Shown here: one piece after another, positions 35,395 to 44,692 of the stretch
How the letters are laid out: each line of letters starts with the position of its first letter
Position numbering within the stretch: the stretch's first letter is position 1
The notes under the pieces: model-generated
Seen by the model: only the letters and a program-made list of their open reading frames with translations
Database searches by the model: none
What the model was told of the DNA's origin: nothing
Program-made: the position numbers and the translations under genes
Source of the DNA: an uncultured bacterium
Lineage (GTDB): Bacteria; Cyanobacteriota; Vampirovibrionia; Gastranaerophilales; Gastranaerophilaceae
Direction of reading: 5' to 3'
Assembly (NCBI GenBank): GCA_958366705.1
Contig: CATXCB010000014.1
Location: 1 to 54,642 of the forward strand
DNA length: 54,642 nucleotides

Positions 35395-36441
35395 ATGGAA
35401 GAAAAAAAACAAAAGGTTTTATTGATTAAATTATCATCACTCGGGGATGTAATATTTAATATTCCTCTGGCAAATGCACTAAAAGATGCAGGTTATGAAG
35501 TTACCTGGCTTGTTTCAGAAAAGGGAATTCAGGTTGTGGAAAATAATCCTTGCGTTGATAAAGCAATATTAGTGCCTATAAAAACATGGAAACAGCGTGG
35601 TTTTTGTCTTGAAAATTTTAAAGAATACCTTGCAATATTAAAACAACTGCGTGCCGAAAATTTTGATATTGCTATTGATTCACAGATGATGCTTAAAAGT
35701 TTATATTGGTTGTTATTCTGTGGCGCAAAAAGAAGAATTATTTCAAAAGAAGGACGGGAATTGTCTGTTTTAGGTGGCAATGAATGGATTGATGATATTT
35801 CATATGCTCCGGATTCTCCAATAGTGCTTAACTACCTAAAATATGCCGAGCATCTTGGGATTAAGCCGGAAAGTATAAAAGTTTCACTGCCTCCGCGCAG
35901 TGAGGAACAAATTTCAAAAGTTGATGAATTACTTTCAGGCTTTGATTCACAAAAACCTCTTGTTGTTATTGCGCCAGCTACTACCTGGGTAAATAAACAC
36001 TGGGATAAAGATAATTGGAAAATGGTAGTTGATAGTATCGGTGAAAAATGTAATATTGTTTTCACCGGCGGACCTAATGATAATGAGCTGATTGAATATA
36101 TTAGCGGCGGTAAGTATTTAAATCTTGCAGGTAAAACTGATATTATGGAATTGATGGAGATATTTTCAAGAGCAAAACTTGTGATGGCTCCGGATAGCGG
36201 TAGTGCTCATCTTGCCTGGGCAACAGGAAATCCGTCTATTATTACGATTTTTACCTGTACTCCAAAAGAAGTTTTGGCTCCGTTTGGCAGTCCGGATAAA
36301 TATATTGCTCTGGGCGGTTCAGGACTTCCATGCCAGCCATGTTTTAAGCGTAAGTGCAAATTAAAAAAACATGTTAACGCTTGCACTTGTTTCCCTAATC
36401 CTAAAGATGTTATAGACGTTATTAATACCTTGATATTTTAG
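35395..36441 (+). CDS. Glycosyltransferase family 9 (heptosyltransferase-like)
   Basis: A 348-residue GT-B enzyme. KVLLIKLSSLGDVIFNIPLANAL near the start and APDSGSAHLAWATG near residue 268 mark the ADP-heptose:LPS heptosyltransferase family. It probably adds a sugar to the LPS core, acting on the cytoplasmic face of the inner membrane. A Cys-rich end (CQPCFKRKCKLKKHVNACTCFP) is also usual in this family. AAAGGA precedes the ATG. Suggests an outer membrane. Confidence 0.9.
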   Translation: MEEKKQKVLLIKLSSLGDVIFNIPLANALKDAGYEVTWLVSEKGIQVVENNPCVDKAILVPIKTWKQRGFCLENFKEYLAILKQLRAENFDIAIDSQMMLKSLYWLLFCGAKRRIISKEGRELSVLGGNEWIDDISYAPDSPIVLNYLKYAEHLGIKPESIKVSLPPRSEEQISKVDELLSGFDSQKPLVVIAPATTWVNKHWDKDNWKMVVDSIGEKCNIVFTGGPNDNELIEYISGGKYLNLAGKTDIMELMEIFSRAKLVMAPDSGSAHLAWATGNPSIITIFTCTPKEVLAPFGSPDKYIALGGSGLPCQPCFKRKCKLKKHVNACTCFPNPKDVIDVINTLIF

Positions 36442-36493
36442 GGAATAAGTGTTATAATAGATTACTGAAGTTCAGTATTATCAAGGAAAACTA

Positions 36494-38401
36494 ATGGGTC
36501 TATTTGACAAATTTAAAGAAGTTACGAAAAAAGTTTCAGAAGTAGAAAACAGTATTTACCATGAAAAACGCGATTACCTTGAGATTTATGAGCGTAATAT
36601 TGAACTGGAAAAAGAGATTGCCGAGCGCACAGAAGAATTAAATGATGCAAATAAAAGAATGTTTACCCTGCAGCACATCTGGGATATGATGAATTCTTCT
36701 ACTCCTTTAGAAAATGTTATGGAGGCAATTGTAAATAGTACACAGGGTGAGCTTGGTTATATGCACTGTGCTATTATTAGAAAATGCTCTGACGAAAATG
36801 GCGAATTTTTACAAATTCTGGCTCAGTCAAATGATGGTTTGATTGATAGATTGAATAATATAATAGGCTCTCCGGGTATCCAAACCCGTCGTTTAAATTA
36901 TGATAACGAAAGCGTGTTTGCTGACACAATGCGCCAAAGAACAATTGTGCAAACAAGAGCTATAGATTTGTCGTTAAAATCTGTACTGCCCGAGTTACCG
37001 CAAGAAATCGTCGATGAAATTTTGTCTAACCAACCTATAAAGTCTGTTATTGTAATACCTTTAGTTACTCAAAGTAAAGAATTCGGGTGGTTTTGTGTAT
37101 TTTCTGCCAGGGAAGAGCTCGCAGGAGCTGAAATGGATTTTTTGGGGTTGTTTGCAAAACAGATAGAAATGGCGATAACTATTGCTGATTTGTTTCAAGC
37201 TGTGAGAGAGCAGGCTGTAACAGATGCATTAACTGGGTTATATAACAGAAGATATTTTGAAGAATCACTGGCAAAAGAAGTTCAGCGTGCAAAACGTCAA
37301 CAGCAGCCATTTTCTGTTGTTGGAATTGACTTAGATTATTTGAAAAAAATTAACGATACACACGGACATTTTTATGGTGATTTAGCAATTAAATCTATAG
37401 CAGAAGTATTAAAGTCAAATGCTCGTTCTGTCGACGTACCTGCGCGTATAGGCGGAGAAGAATTTAACGTATTGCTCCCGGGTATTGGTTCAGAAGGTGC
37501 TATGGTTGCTGCAGAAAGAATCCGGAAATCTATAGAACGTATGGATATTGATACTGTCGGGCATATTACCGGAAGTTTGGGGGTCGCAACATATTTTGAA
37601 CATACGGAAAATGTTGAAGAGTTATTGGAACTAACTGATCAGGCAATGTATGCTTCTAAGCGAAACGGCAGAAACAGGGTTACTTTAGCCAAACCGATTT
37701 CTGAAACTTCGTGGCAGGAAATTGCGGTTAATACCTTTATTGATATTCTTTCAAAAAATCGTGTACCAATGGCAAAACATCTATCAAAAGAATTATGCTT
37801 AAAACTTCAGGCACCTGTGAATAAAGATGAAATGTCAAACGAATCTTTATATACAGTTGCAGATATGTTGACAAAATTGTATAATCCAATGCATTCATCA
37901 GGTGTTATAAAAAATAAGGTTATCATGGCTGTTAGTCTTGCAAAAAGATTTGATTTAGCAAAGGAAGAAATTGACAATCTTCGGGTTGCAGTATTGCTTT
38001 ATGATATTGGTAATCTTATGCTTCCGCAGGATTTGCTTCAAAAAGCAACTCCTTTAACAGATGAAGAACGTGAGAAAATAAAAAATCATCCTGTTATTGC
38101 TGCACGTGAAATTTTGCAACCAATATCATATATTCAGGATGTTTTGCCGATAATAGAACACCATCATGAAAATTGGGATGGTTCCGGTTATCCTAATAAA
38201 ATTTCCAAAGACGAAATTCCTTTAACTTCTCAAATTATATTGATACTTGACGAGTATTTTGCCTTGATTGAACCTCGTCCATATAGAGCAAAATTGTCTT
38301 CACGTGATGCATTGGAAATTATTAAGGCTGATAGCGGGAAAAAATGGAATTCAACATTAGTAAAAGAATTTATTTCCTTGATTGAGCATGATATAGTTTA
38401 A
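36494..38401 (+). CDS. GAF-GGDEF-HD-GYP signalling protein (diguanylate cyclase)
   Basis: 635 residues. A coiled coil (about 10-60) is followed by a GAF-like sensor (65-235) and a GGDEF domain with RIGGEEF at the active site and an RSVD inhibitory site five residues before it, so it should make c-di-GMP and be feedback-limited. The C-terminal part is HD-GYP-like (HHHENWDGSGYP), but the usual HD pair is VLLYDIGN: the metal-binding His is Tyr and the Lys is Asn. So the phosphodiesterase part is probably inactive and regulatory. No membrane segment. First of a run of same-strand genes into thiL and ispD. Confidence 0.88.
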   Translation: MGLFDKFKEVTKKVSEVENSIYHEKRDYLEIYERNIELEKEIAERTEELNDANKRMFTLQHIWDMMNSSTPLENVMEAIVNSTQGELGYMHCAIIRKCSDENGEFLQILAQSNDGLIDRLNNIIGSPGIQTRRLNYDNESVFADTMRQRTIVQTRAIDLSLKSVLPELPQEIVDEILSNQPIKSVIVIPLVTQSKEFGWFCVFSAREELAGAEMDFLGLFAKQIEMAITIADLFQAVREQAVTDALTGLYNRRYFEESLAKEVQRAKRQQQPFSVVGIDLDYLKKINDTHGHFYGDLAIKSIAEVLKSNARSVDVPARIGGEEFNVLLPGIGSEGAMVAAERIRKSIERMDIDTVGHITGSLGVATYFEHTENVEELLELTDQAMYASKRNGRNRVTLAKPISETSWQEIAVNTFIDILSKNRVPMAKHLSKELCLKLQAPVNKDEMSNESLYTVADMLTKLYNPMHSSGVIKNKVIMAVSLAKRFDLAKEEIDNLRVAVLLYDIGNLMLPQDLLQKATPLTDEEREKIKNHPVIAAREILQPISYIQDVLPIIEHHHENWDGSGYPNKISKDEIPLTSQIILILDEYFALIEPRPYRAKLSSRDALEIIKADSGKKWNSTLVKEFISLIEHDIV

Positions 38402-38406
38402 TCATA

Positions 38407-39321
38407 ATGAAAGAAAAAGAATTTATTTCAGTAATAAAAAATTTGTTAAACTCTGAATATATTGGGGATGATTGTGCTTATCTGAAAGATTTGGGAATAG
38501 TGGTAACGCACGATAGTCTTGTTGAAGATGTGCATTTCTGTATGGATTTTATTACTCCTTTCCAGCTCGGTTATAAGTCTGTAATGGTTAACATTTCAGA
38601 CGTAGCAGCAAGTGGTGCGGAACCTAAGTATTTAACTGTTTCACTCTCATTACCTGCTGATATTGATTCTGATTTTGTAAAAGAGTTTTACTTAGGAGCA
38701 AAAAAAGCCTGTGGAGAGGGAGTTAAAATTGTTGGCGGAGACATTACCGGTTCAGATAAAATTTTTGTTTCTATCTGTGCAATCGGCTCTTCTGAGAATA
38801 GAAATATTTCATCCCGAAAAAATGCTCAAGTTGGTCAAAAAATAATTGTTTCAGGGATTCATGGTTCAAGTGCTGCCGGTTTGCATTTGCTATTGAATGA
38901 TAAAAAATGCCCCGAAAAATTTGTGAAAGCACATCTTGAACCAAAAGCTCAAATTGAATTTGGAAAAAGCATTTCCAAAACACAAAAATATCCTTATGCA
39001 ATGATGGATACTTCTGATGGCTTGATGGATGCGTTGTCTACCATAGCAAATGAAAGTAATGTTTTATTGGAAATTAAATTTGACCAAATTCCATATGATA
39101 ATGATTTAAAACTTTTTCCAAACTGGCAGGATTTAGTTCTGTTCGGGGGAGAAGATTATCAAATTGTTGCTTCTGTTGATAGTGATTATCAGGGTGGAAT
39201 TACTATTGGGAAAGTCAAAAGTGGTTCCGGTGTAGATTTGTTGCTGGCAGATAAAGTAGTTCATTATTCAAGACAGGACGTTGAAAAACAGTTATTTAAC
39301 CATTTTAAAATTACGGAGTAA
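38407..39321 (+). CDS. thiL: Thiamine-monophosphate kinase
   Basis: Makes thiamine diphosphate from the product of ThiE. 304 residues with the AIRS/PurM fold marks: IGDDCAYL, THDSLVEDVHF, VNISDVAASGAEP and GGDITGSD, and later DTSDGL and FGGEDYQIV. Starts 5 nt after the GGDEF gene and ends directly before ispD, so it is in one operon with both. Confidence 0.93.
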   Translation: MKEKEFISVIKNLLNSEYIGDDCAYLKDLGIVVTHDSLVEDVHFCMDFITPFQLGYKSVMVNISDVAASGAEPKYLTVSLSLPADIDSDFVKEFYLGAKKACGEGVKIVGGDITGSDKIFVSICAIGSSENRNISSRKNAQVGQKIIVSGIHGSSAAGLHLLLNDKKCPEKFVKAHLEPKAQIEFGKSISKTQKYPYAMMDTSDGLMDALSTIANESNVLLEIKFDQIPYDNDLKLFPNWQDLVLFGGEDYQIVASVDSDYQGGITIGKVKSGSGVDLLLADKVVHYSRQDVEKQLFNHFKITE

Positions 39322-39996
39322 ATGATGAAATTTAGTGCAATTATAACCGCAGGTGGAACATCTTCAAGATTTGGCAATACTAATAAATTACTTGAGAAAA
39401 TTTATGGGACAGAAATAATAAAGTATACGGTTGAAGCTTTTGTAGATGCTGAACTGGATGAAATTATTATTACTGCTAATTCTTCTATTGTTGAAATTTT
39501 GTCTAAAATGTTTGCAACATATGAAACTGTTAGAATCGTTCAAGGTGGAAGTTCCCGTCAGGAATCGGTATACAACGGATTAAAATCAATTAAAAACTGT
39601 GATTATGTTTTAATTCATGACGGTGCGCGCCCGATGATAACACCAGAGCTTATTACGAAAGTTAAAACTGCTGTAATAGAAAAAAAAGCAATTTCTGTTA
39701 TGACAAAAACAATTGATACAATTAAAGAAGTTGATTCATTTGGTAAAATTATTAAAACAATAGACCGCTCAAAATTGTACAACACTCAAACCCCGCAGGC
39801 TTTTGAATTTAATTTAATTAAATCAGCACATGAAAAACTGCAAAAAGAAAATTTTACAGATGATTCAGGTATGGTTGAGGCTCTCGGGACTGATGTTTAC
39901 ATAGTTGATGGCGATTATAAGAATATTAAGGTTACAACAAAATCAGACCTTGCTTTAGCAAAAGTTTATTTGGCTGATAAAAATACCTGTTTTTAA
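39322..39996 (+). CDS. ispD: 2-C-methyl-D-erythritol 4-phosphate cytidylyltransferase
   Basis: Third step of the MEP isoprenoid pathway. 224 residues. The N-terminal loop is ITAGGTSSRFGNTNK, followed by QGGSSRQESVYNGL and VLIHDGARPMI, then NTQTPQAFEF and TDDSGMVE. All are family signatures. Two ATG codons in a row follow the thiL stop, with GGAG inside the thiL end, so translation is coupled. It converges on panE with 3 nt between stops. Confidence 0.94.
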   Translation: MMKFSAIITAGGTSSRFGNTNKLLEKIYGTEIIKYTVEAFVDAELDEIIITANSSIVEILSKMFATYETVRIVQGGSSRQESVYNGLKSIKNCDYVLIHDGARPMITPELITKVKTAVIEKKAISVMTKTIDTIKEVDSFGKIIKTIDRSKLYNTQTPQAFEFNLIKSAHEKLQKENFTDDSGMVEALGTDVYIVDGDYKNIKVTTKSDLALAKVYLADKNTCF

Positions 39997-39999
39997 TAT

Positions 40000-40935
40000 T
40001 TAAGCAGCAGAATTTTCAAAATTTTCATGCATAATTTCAATAAAATCTTTCAAAATCTGATTGTAAGGGGTTGGTATATTATGTTTTTTCCCCAGAGTAA
40101 TCATTGTACCTGCAAACATTTCAACTTCTGTTTCCATTTTGGCTTCAACATCTTGCAGCATTGAAGTTTTTCCGTCAGGCAGCATTTTATTAAATACTGT
40201 TAAAGCTTCTTCAACCATTGTTTGTGTATTTTGTACTCCTTCAGCTTTTGCAATACTTTGAACTTCTTGCATAATTTTTACAAGCATATTCATGAAATGT
40301 TTGTTTGACTGCATTTGTCCAAAAGTCATTCCTAAAATAGCAGAAGGCTGATTAGAACTTACATTCAACATATATTTAAGCCATAGCGCACGCCACATAT
40401 CATTGGGTGTTTGATAGTCCAGTCCGATTTTATCAAAATAATTTTTAACAAGTTGAATATCTGCAATTTCGGTTTGCGACGGGTCTTTTATGCCAAAGAC
40501 AACTTGTCCCACTCCATCGTGGATAATATTGTTTCCGTTTCGCATTGCGCTGTGTCCTACAAAATATGCAAGAAGTGTGTGTTTCCAGCCATATTTTTTA
40601 GCGATGATTTCTTCACTTGTTACTCCATTTAGTAGTGAAATTATTATTGTATCGTTTTTTACAAAATTATTTATATTATTGATAACATCATTTAAACCAT
40701 CAAACTTTGTGGCTATAATTATCAAATCTGCTTTGTAATCTTTAGTTTCCGGAAGAATATAATTAAGCTGCAACGGTTTTCCGTTAAAAATTTTTGGCTT
40801 TTTAGTGTAGCTTTCTAATCTATTTTTATCTACCAGAATTTTTAGTGATTGATTATCATATTCATTTATTTTATTTGCATAAATCGAGCCTACTGCACCT
40901 ATTCCGCATATCAAAACATTTTTTATTTCTTTCAT
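40000..40935 (-). CDS. panE: 2-dehydropantoate 2-reductase (ketopantoate reductase)
   Basis: Reduces ketopantoate to pantoate for coenzyme A. 311 residues. NADP-binding GIGAVGS near residue 11, then IIATKFDGL and LLNGVTSEE (catalytic-loop Asn), and LWLKYMLNVSSNQPSA with the catalytic Lys. Length fits. Relatives with the same fold act on other 2-keto acids, so the substrate is inferred. Confidence 0.85.
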   Translation of the reverse strand: MKEIKNVLICGIGAVGSIYANKINEYDNQSLKILVDKNRLESYTKKPKIFNGKPLQLNYILPETKDYKADLIIIATKFDGLNDVINNINNFVKNDTIIISLLNGVTSEEIIAKKYGWKHTLLAYFVGHSAMRNGNNIIHDGVGQVVFGIKDPSQTEIADIQLVKNYFDKIGLDYQTPNDMWRALWLKYMLNVSSNQPSAILGMTFGQMQSNKHFMNMLVKIMQEVQSIAKAEGVQNTQTMVEEALTVFNKMLPDGKTSMLQDVEAKMETEVEMFAGTMITLGKKHNIPTPYNQILKDFIEIMHENFENSAA

Positions 40936-41077
40936 AACGCTATAATTTTAACATTAAAAAATTTTTATATTAATTTTGTTTACATTTTTTTAATTTTTAG
41001 TCAATCTTATCCAGAAAAATTTGTTTATATAAATACGTAGAAGTGTATTAAAAATTAGGTGTGGTCAGTTAGTGGGA

Positions 41078-41854
41078 ATGGAAATATTTAATCCAAGCCA
41101 ATATCAAGTTGGTCTGAATTCGAATATAAAATTTAATAGATTTGGCAACAAAATTTATTTTGGTCAGACTCAAACGCCTGACACATTTCAAAATAGTTCT
41201 CCAACTCGTTTTTTTAATGAATTAACGATTCGTAAAATGATTGCAGAAAATCCTGAAATCCGAAAAATTCTTGTGCCAAATAGAATACCAATACGCTTAA
41301 ATATGGAAGAATTAAAAGATTTAATGGAGCATCATTGCAAGGATACACAAGATATCGCTGTCGGGATTGCAAATAATCTTCCACAGGCGTTAAAACAGCA
41401 AGTTAATATTAAAGATTTAAAAGACGGTGCAATGCTTCATGATTTTGGAAAAGTGCTTATTCCGCCAGAAATTTTGAACAAGAATGGTAAATTAACTCCT
41501 GAAGAGCATAAAATTATGGATTTACATACAGAACTTGGATATCAATTGCTTAAAAATTCAGGAGTAAATAATGAAGTCCTTGACCTTGTAAGATACCACC
41601 ATGATAATTATGAAGAAACAGGAAATGTTAGAAAAAATTTTATACCCGATATTAATTTGCAAATATTGAATCTTGCAGATAAATATTCTGCATTAACAGA
41701 GCAAAGAGTTTATAAGGAGGCATATTCTCCCAAAAAAGCTTTGACTATTATTTATGGAGATGTAAAAAGCGGAAAAGTTCATCCGTTTTTGTTTCAAGCT
41801 TTAGTGAAATCTGTTAATAATAGTACAGTTTTGGCTAATGTTAACAATTGTTAA
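41078..41854 (+). CDS. HD-GYP-type phosphohydrolase
   Basis: 258 residues from the ATG at 41078 (a GTG two codons earlier is possible). The HD motif is intact in GAMLHDFGKVLIPPEIL, with the downstream DLHTELGYQLL and YHHDNYEETG (GYP replaced). DKYSALTE and PKKAL follow as in HD-GYP proteins. Likely a metal-dependent phosphodiesterase, perhaps for c-di-GMP made by the GGDEF protein 3 kb upstream. N-terminus (about 50 residues) is Asn/Phe-rich and unlike other families. Confidence 0.8.
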   Translation: MEIFNPSQYQVGLNSNIKFNRFGNKIYFGQTQTPDTFQNSSPTRFFNELTIRKMIAENPEIRKILVPNRIPIRLNMEELKDLMEHHCKDTQDIAVGIANNLPQALKQQVNIKDLKDGAMLHDFGKVLIPPEILNKNGKLTPEEHKIMDLHTELGYQLLKNSGVNNEVLDLVRYHHDNYEETGNVRKNFIPDINLQILNLADKYSALTEQRVYKEAYSPKKALTIIYGDVKSGKVHPFLFQALVKSVNNSTVLANVNNC

Positions 41855-41872
41855 TTAGTATATAAACTTTAT

Positions 41873-41905
41873 GGCAATTTTTTATGATAGAAAACGTTTA
41901 TATAA
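41873..41905 (+). promoter_or_regulatory. Shared promoter box (copy 3), before a non-coding stretch
   Basis: GGCAATT (41873-41879), 19 nt, TATATAA (41899-41905). Same elements and spacing as the boxes of the genes at 42893 and 43551. Confidence 0.5.
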
Positions 41906-41911
41906 ATGTAA

Positions 41912-42077
41912 GGGAAATTTAAAGAAAAAGAAAACGGGGAAATCAAATATCGTCAAAGAATAAGGCGAGAATAAAGTTTAAGAAATTGGGGAAAACAAAA
42001 TTTTAGGGGAAAATAAAATCGAATCATCCATCATAATCAATCATTCTGGGTGCTGAATATATTTCAGTGCCTTTTTT
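41912..42077 (+). ncRNA. Possible small RNA with repeated GGGGAAA motifs
   Basis: Between the promoter box at 41873 and the terminator at 42049 lies a 165-nt stretch without any ATG. It carries GGGAAA at 41912 and GGGGAAA at 41936, 41988 and 42006, spread in A-rich sequence. Two GGGGAA motifs also stand in the 5' leader of the gene at 43551, one as its RBS, so a decoy RNA for a translation regulator is conceivable. It may also be the leader of a lost gene. Confidence 0.35.
42049..42077 (+). terminator. Terminator after the GGGGAAA stretch
   Basis: Stem GGTGCTGAA / TTCAGTGCC (with two G-T pairs) and TTTTTT. Confidence 0.65.
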
Positions 42078-42160
42078 ATTTGTTATAGAAGACCTCAGCT
42101 TGGATGAGGACTGGCATTCTGTGAGAACAATCGACCGAAGAATCTATGTTTATGCAAACA

Positions 42161-42315
42161 CGTCATTCCGAACTTGTTTCGGAATCTATTATCCTGAGAT
42201 CTTGAAACGAGTTCAGGATGACAGTTTTTCAGTTCAGAAGCACTGTCATTCTGAGGATGAAGACCGAAGAATCTATTAAAAATGATGAGATACTTCGGCA
42301 AAAGCTTCAGTATGA
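42161..42315. repeat. Two kinds of dispersed repeats in tandem
   Basis: First the palindrome GTCATTCCGAACTTGTTTCG...GAGTTCAGGATGACAG (42161-42222). Then GTCATTCTGAGGATGAAGAC...GATACTTCGGCAAAAGC (42244-42315). The same pair in the same order occurs at 44845-44986. Confidence 0.75.
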
Positions 42316-42472
42316 GTGTTAGTTTGTAGTATTCCTACGTGCGTAGTTCCCTCGCCCAATTTGGGAGAGGGGTAGGGTGAGGGCTAAATCTTTAAAACAT
42401 TTTTGCTTTTATTCAGTATGACAATGTTTATCAGTTATTAAAAAGTAAAAATTGTAGAAAGTTATTAAACAC
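42316..42472. other. Intergenic region between repeats and rpsO
   Basis: Contains CCCTCGCCCAATTTGGGAGAGGG (arms CCCTC / GAGGG), a short palindrome of the dispersed type. No gene seen. Confidence 0.4.
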
Positions 42473-42509
42473 AAAAAAGAGACTGACTTTTCAAGTCAGT
42501 CTCTTTTTT
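42473..42509 (-). terminator. Terminator of rpsO
   Basis: A perfect 17-bp stem AAAAAAGAGACTGACTT / AAGTCAGTCTCTTTTTT with a 3-nt loop. Confidence 0.92.
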
Positions 42510-42519
42510 TGTTTGAAGA

Positions 42520-42789
42520 TTAACCTCTAATACCTAATTTTTTAATCAATTCTCTGTATTCGTCAAGATTTTGAGATTTAACATAAGCTAATAATCTCTT
42601 TCTTTTACCTACCATCATCAAAAGACCTCTTTTTGTAGCAAAGTCTTTTTTGTTAGATTTTAAGTGTTCAGTTAATTCGCTGATTTTTTGAGTCATCATA
42701 GCGATTTGAACTGCTGCAGAACCGGTATCTTTTTCATTTTTACCGTAAGCCTTAACGATTTCTTGTTTGTTTTTTAAGTTAATTGACAT
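42520..42789 (-). CDS. rpsO: 30S ribosomal protein S15
   Basis: 89 residues, the normal length. GSAAVQIAMMTQKISELTEHLK and DFATKRGLLMMVGKRKRLLAYVK are the family signatures for 16S rRNA binding. RBS AGGAAA. Single-gene unit with its own strong terminator. Confidence 0.96.
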   Translation of the reverse strand: MSINLKNKQEIVKAYGKNEKDTGSAAVQIAMMTQKISELTEHLKSNKKDFATKRGLLMMVGKRKRLLAYVKSQNLDEYRELIKKLGIRG

Positions 42790-42892
42790 ATTAGTATTTC
42801 CTTTTCTTGTTGAGTGATTATTGGCGTAAGCACTCTACAAAGCAATAATAATATGTTCAAAGAAAAAAATCAAGACATGACATTACGAACCA

Positions 42893-43363
42893 TTAAGTTG
42901 ACAAATTTATACCGCTATGTGTGGCATCATTATATAGGCTCAAGGCATAATCTTTTTCAAATTCTGCTTCATTAAAGTTTTTGAATGCCTGAACGGCTCC
43001 AGTTCCGGAACTTTGTAAGGCTTCTTGTTTTTGTCCGCCGGATAGGATGAAACCGTTATTTTGCGTTTTTGCATTATTCAAATTTGTATTATATTGAGGT
43101 TTAAATTCATTCCAGACGCTGCTGGCTTTTTTGAAGTTTGCTAGAGCTGCAAAATACTGTTCTTTTTTTTCTAAGATATATTTTTCTTTTGAAATCGCGA
43201 TTGGATTAGTCAAATCTTTTTGAGCAACCATAATACTATTCATTTTGGCAACATATTTTTTGTATCCGTTTTCGCCGTAAACTTTCCGCAAATTTACAGC
43301 GTAATCAGAGTTACCGTATTTAAAATCTTGTTCAGATATAATTTTGCCAACTTGTAAACTCAT
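42893..43363 (-). CDS. Hypothetical protein with shared promoter box
   Basis: 156 residues from the ATG at 43361-43363 (AAGGG six nt before it; an ATG two codons earlier overlaps the RBS). Soluble, mainly helical, rich in Asn, Lys and Gln (NTNLNNAKTQNNGFILSGGQKQEAL). No signal peptide, no known family. Its promoter box at 43385-43421 is shared with the gene at 43551 and others. Confidence 0.6.
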   Translation of the reverse strand: MSLQVGKIISEQDFKYGNSDYAVNLRKVYGENGYKKYVAKMNSIMVAQKDLTNPIAISKEKYILEKKEQYFAALANFKKASSVWNEFKPQYNTNLNNAKTQNNGFILSGGQKQEALQSSGTGAVQAFKNFNEAEFEKDYALSLYNDATHSGINLST

Positions 43364-43384
43364 ACTCATCCCTTGATTTATCCT

Positions 43385-43421
43385 GTATCTATATAAAGTA
43401 TTTTTTCTTTTAAGAATTGCC
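43385..43421 (-). promoter_or_regulatory. Shared promoter box (copy 2)
   Basis: GGCAATT (43415-43421), 19 nt, TATATAGATAC (43385-43395) on the minus strand. Confidence 0.5.
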
Positions 43422-43550
43422 TATTATTAAAAAATATTAAAAAAAAAGTCCTGCATTTTTGCAGGACAAAATATCTACACTAACTTTACTAACCTATTAA
43501 GAGTTTTTCACTTTCTATATTTTGAGGAATCTATATATTATTAAAACTTT

Positions 43551-44660
43551 TTATTTTTCAGCTGCTTCTGTTTGAACTTTTCCGTATCTACTTCCCATTT
43601 TTGCAGCAATTTTTTCAATAATTGCATCATATTTTTCAGCTATATCATTGCTGATATAGAACCAGCTGCCCATTTCTTTATCTATAGCTGCAAAATCTGC
43701 TGCGCATTCATCGTAAATACCTAATTCTTCAGCTTTTTCGCGTAATGCTCTTGCGATAGCTTTACCATATTTTTCTTTCTGATCTGAATCAGCATCCCAC
43801 ATAAAGGCTGTCATAAATGATTCACCTTTTTCACCTGAGTGATACTTATTCCAGGCTAACATCAAATTCATTACATCATCTTTATTTACCAGATTAAGAA
43901 CTTCTTCTAATGCCTTGTCGTCTGTACCAACACAGTACATAGCATCGTATGCTTGATCAACTGCGGCCTTTGTGTCTGCTGAGAATTCATCGACATTTGT
44001 GTTGCCTTGAGGATTAGTTTCAGTTGATGAATCTGCTGAACCTGTTCCTTCTGCAGAATCATCTGTACCATCAGCATCATCTACAGTTTCATCAGTGTCT
44101 GTATCCTGTGATGCGTCAGGTTTTGTATTATTGCTTAAAAGTTTAATTGCATCTCTAACAATTTTATTTACTTCAGCTTCAATTTCACTGACTTTTTGAT
44201 ATGCAGTTTGTGGATCAAGGTCAGTAGAAGTTTTGATTTCTTGCAGTTTATCTTCTTGAACTTTTAATTTGTCTAAAATAGTTTGAATTTGATTTCTTTG
44301 TTCTTCAGTTGTGCTTTCTGCTTGCATTGCAGCTTGAAGTCTTGCTTTTGTAGAAGCAATATTATTTATACAAAGATTGATATTTGAACTTGTTAAGTTA
44401 TTCAAAGCAGGGGTTAAAAGAGCTTGAGCTCCTGCAATAACAGCCTGTTGGTTAATTGGAGGCATTTGCGGAAATTGACCCATTGAAAGTCCAGGCATTC
44501 CCCATGTTGCTTGAGCCATAGGATTAAAACTTAAACCAATATTATAGCCGGCATATGATGGAATTGTAGATATTTGAGTATCACCGCCGTAATTAGTATG
44601 CATCATTGGTAAGCAACCCCAGAATGGAATATTTGCAAGTGACATATTTGTAACTGCCAT
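43551..44660 (-). CDS. Hypothetical protein with an annexin-like repeat
   Basis: 369 residues. Part 1 (1-75) is Met/Pro/Gly-rich without a signal peptide. Part 2 (80-175) is coiled-coil-like. Part 3 (175-225) is an acidic Asp/Thr/Ser linker (TDTDETVDDADGTDDSAEG). Part 4 (about 230-310) reads AYDAMYCVGTDDKALEEVLNL..., which resembles an annexin repeat (GxGTDExALxEIL). A helical end follows. Annexins bind Ca2+ and membranes; this link is from the motif only. AACGGGGAAAAG serves as RBS. Confidence 0.6.
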   Translation of the reverse strand: MAVTNMSLANIPFWGCLPMMHTNYGGDTQISTIPSYAGYNIGLSFNPMAQATWGMPGLSMGQFPQMPPINQQAVIAGAQALLTPALNNLTSSNINLCINNIASTKARLQAAMQAESTTEEQRNQIQTILDKLKVQEDKLQEIKTSTDLDPQTAYQKVSEIEAEVNKIVRDAIKLLSNNTKPDASQDTDTDETVDDADGTDDSAEGTGSADSSTETNPQGNTNVDEFSADTKAAVDQAYDAMYCVGTDDKALEEVLNLVNKDDVMNLMLAWNKYHSGEKGESFMTAFMWDADSDQKEKYGKAIARALREKAEELGIYDECAADFAAIDKEMGSWFYISNDIAEKYDAIIEKIAAKMGSRYGKVQTEAAEK

Positions 44661-44692
44661 AATCTTTTCCCCGTTTCTTTATTTTGTTCCCC

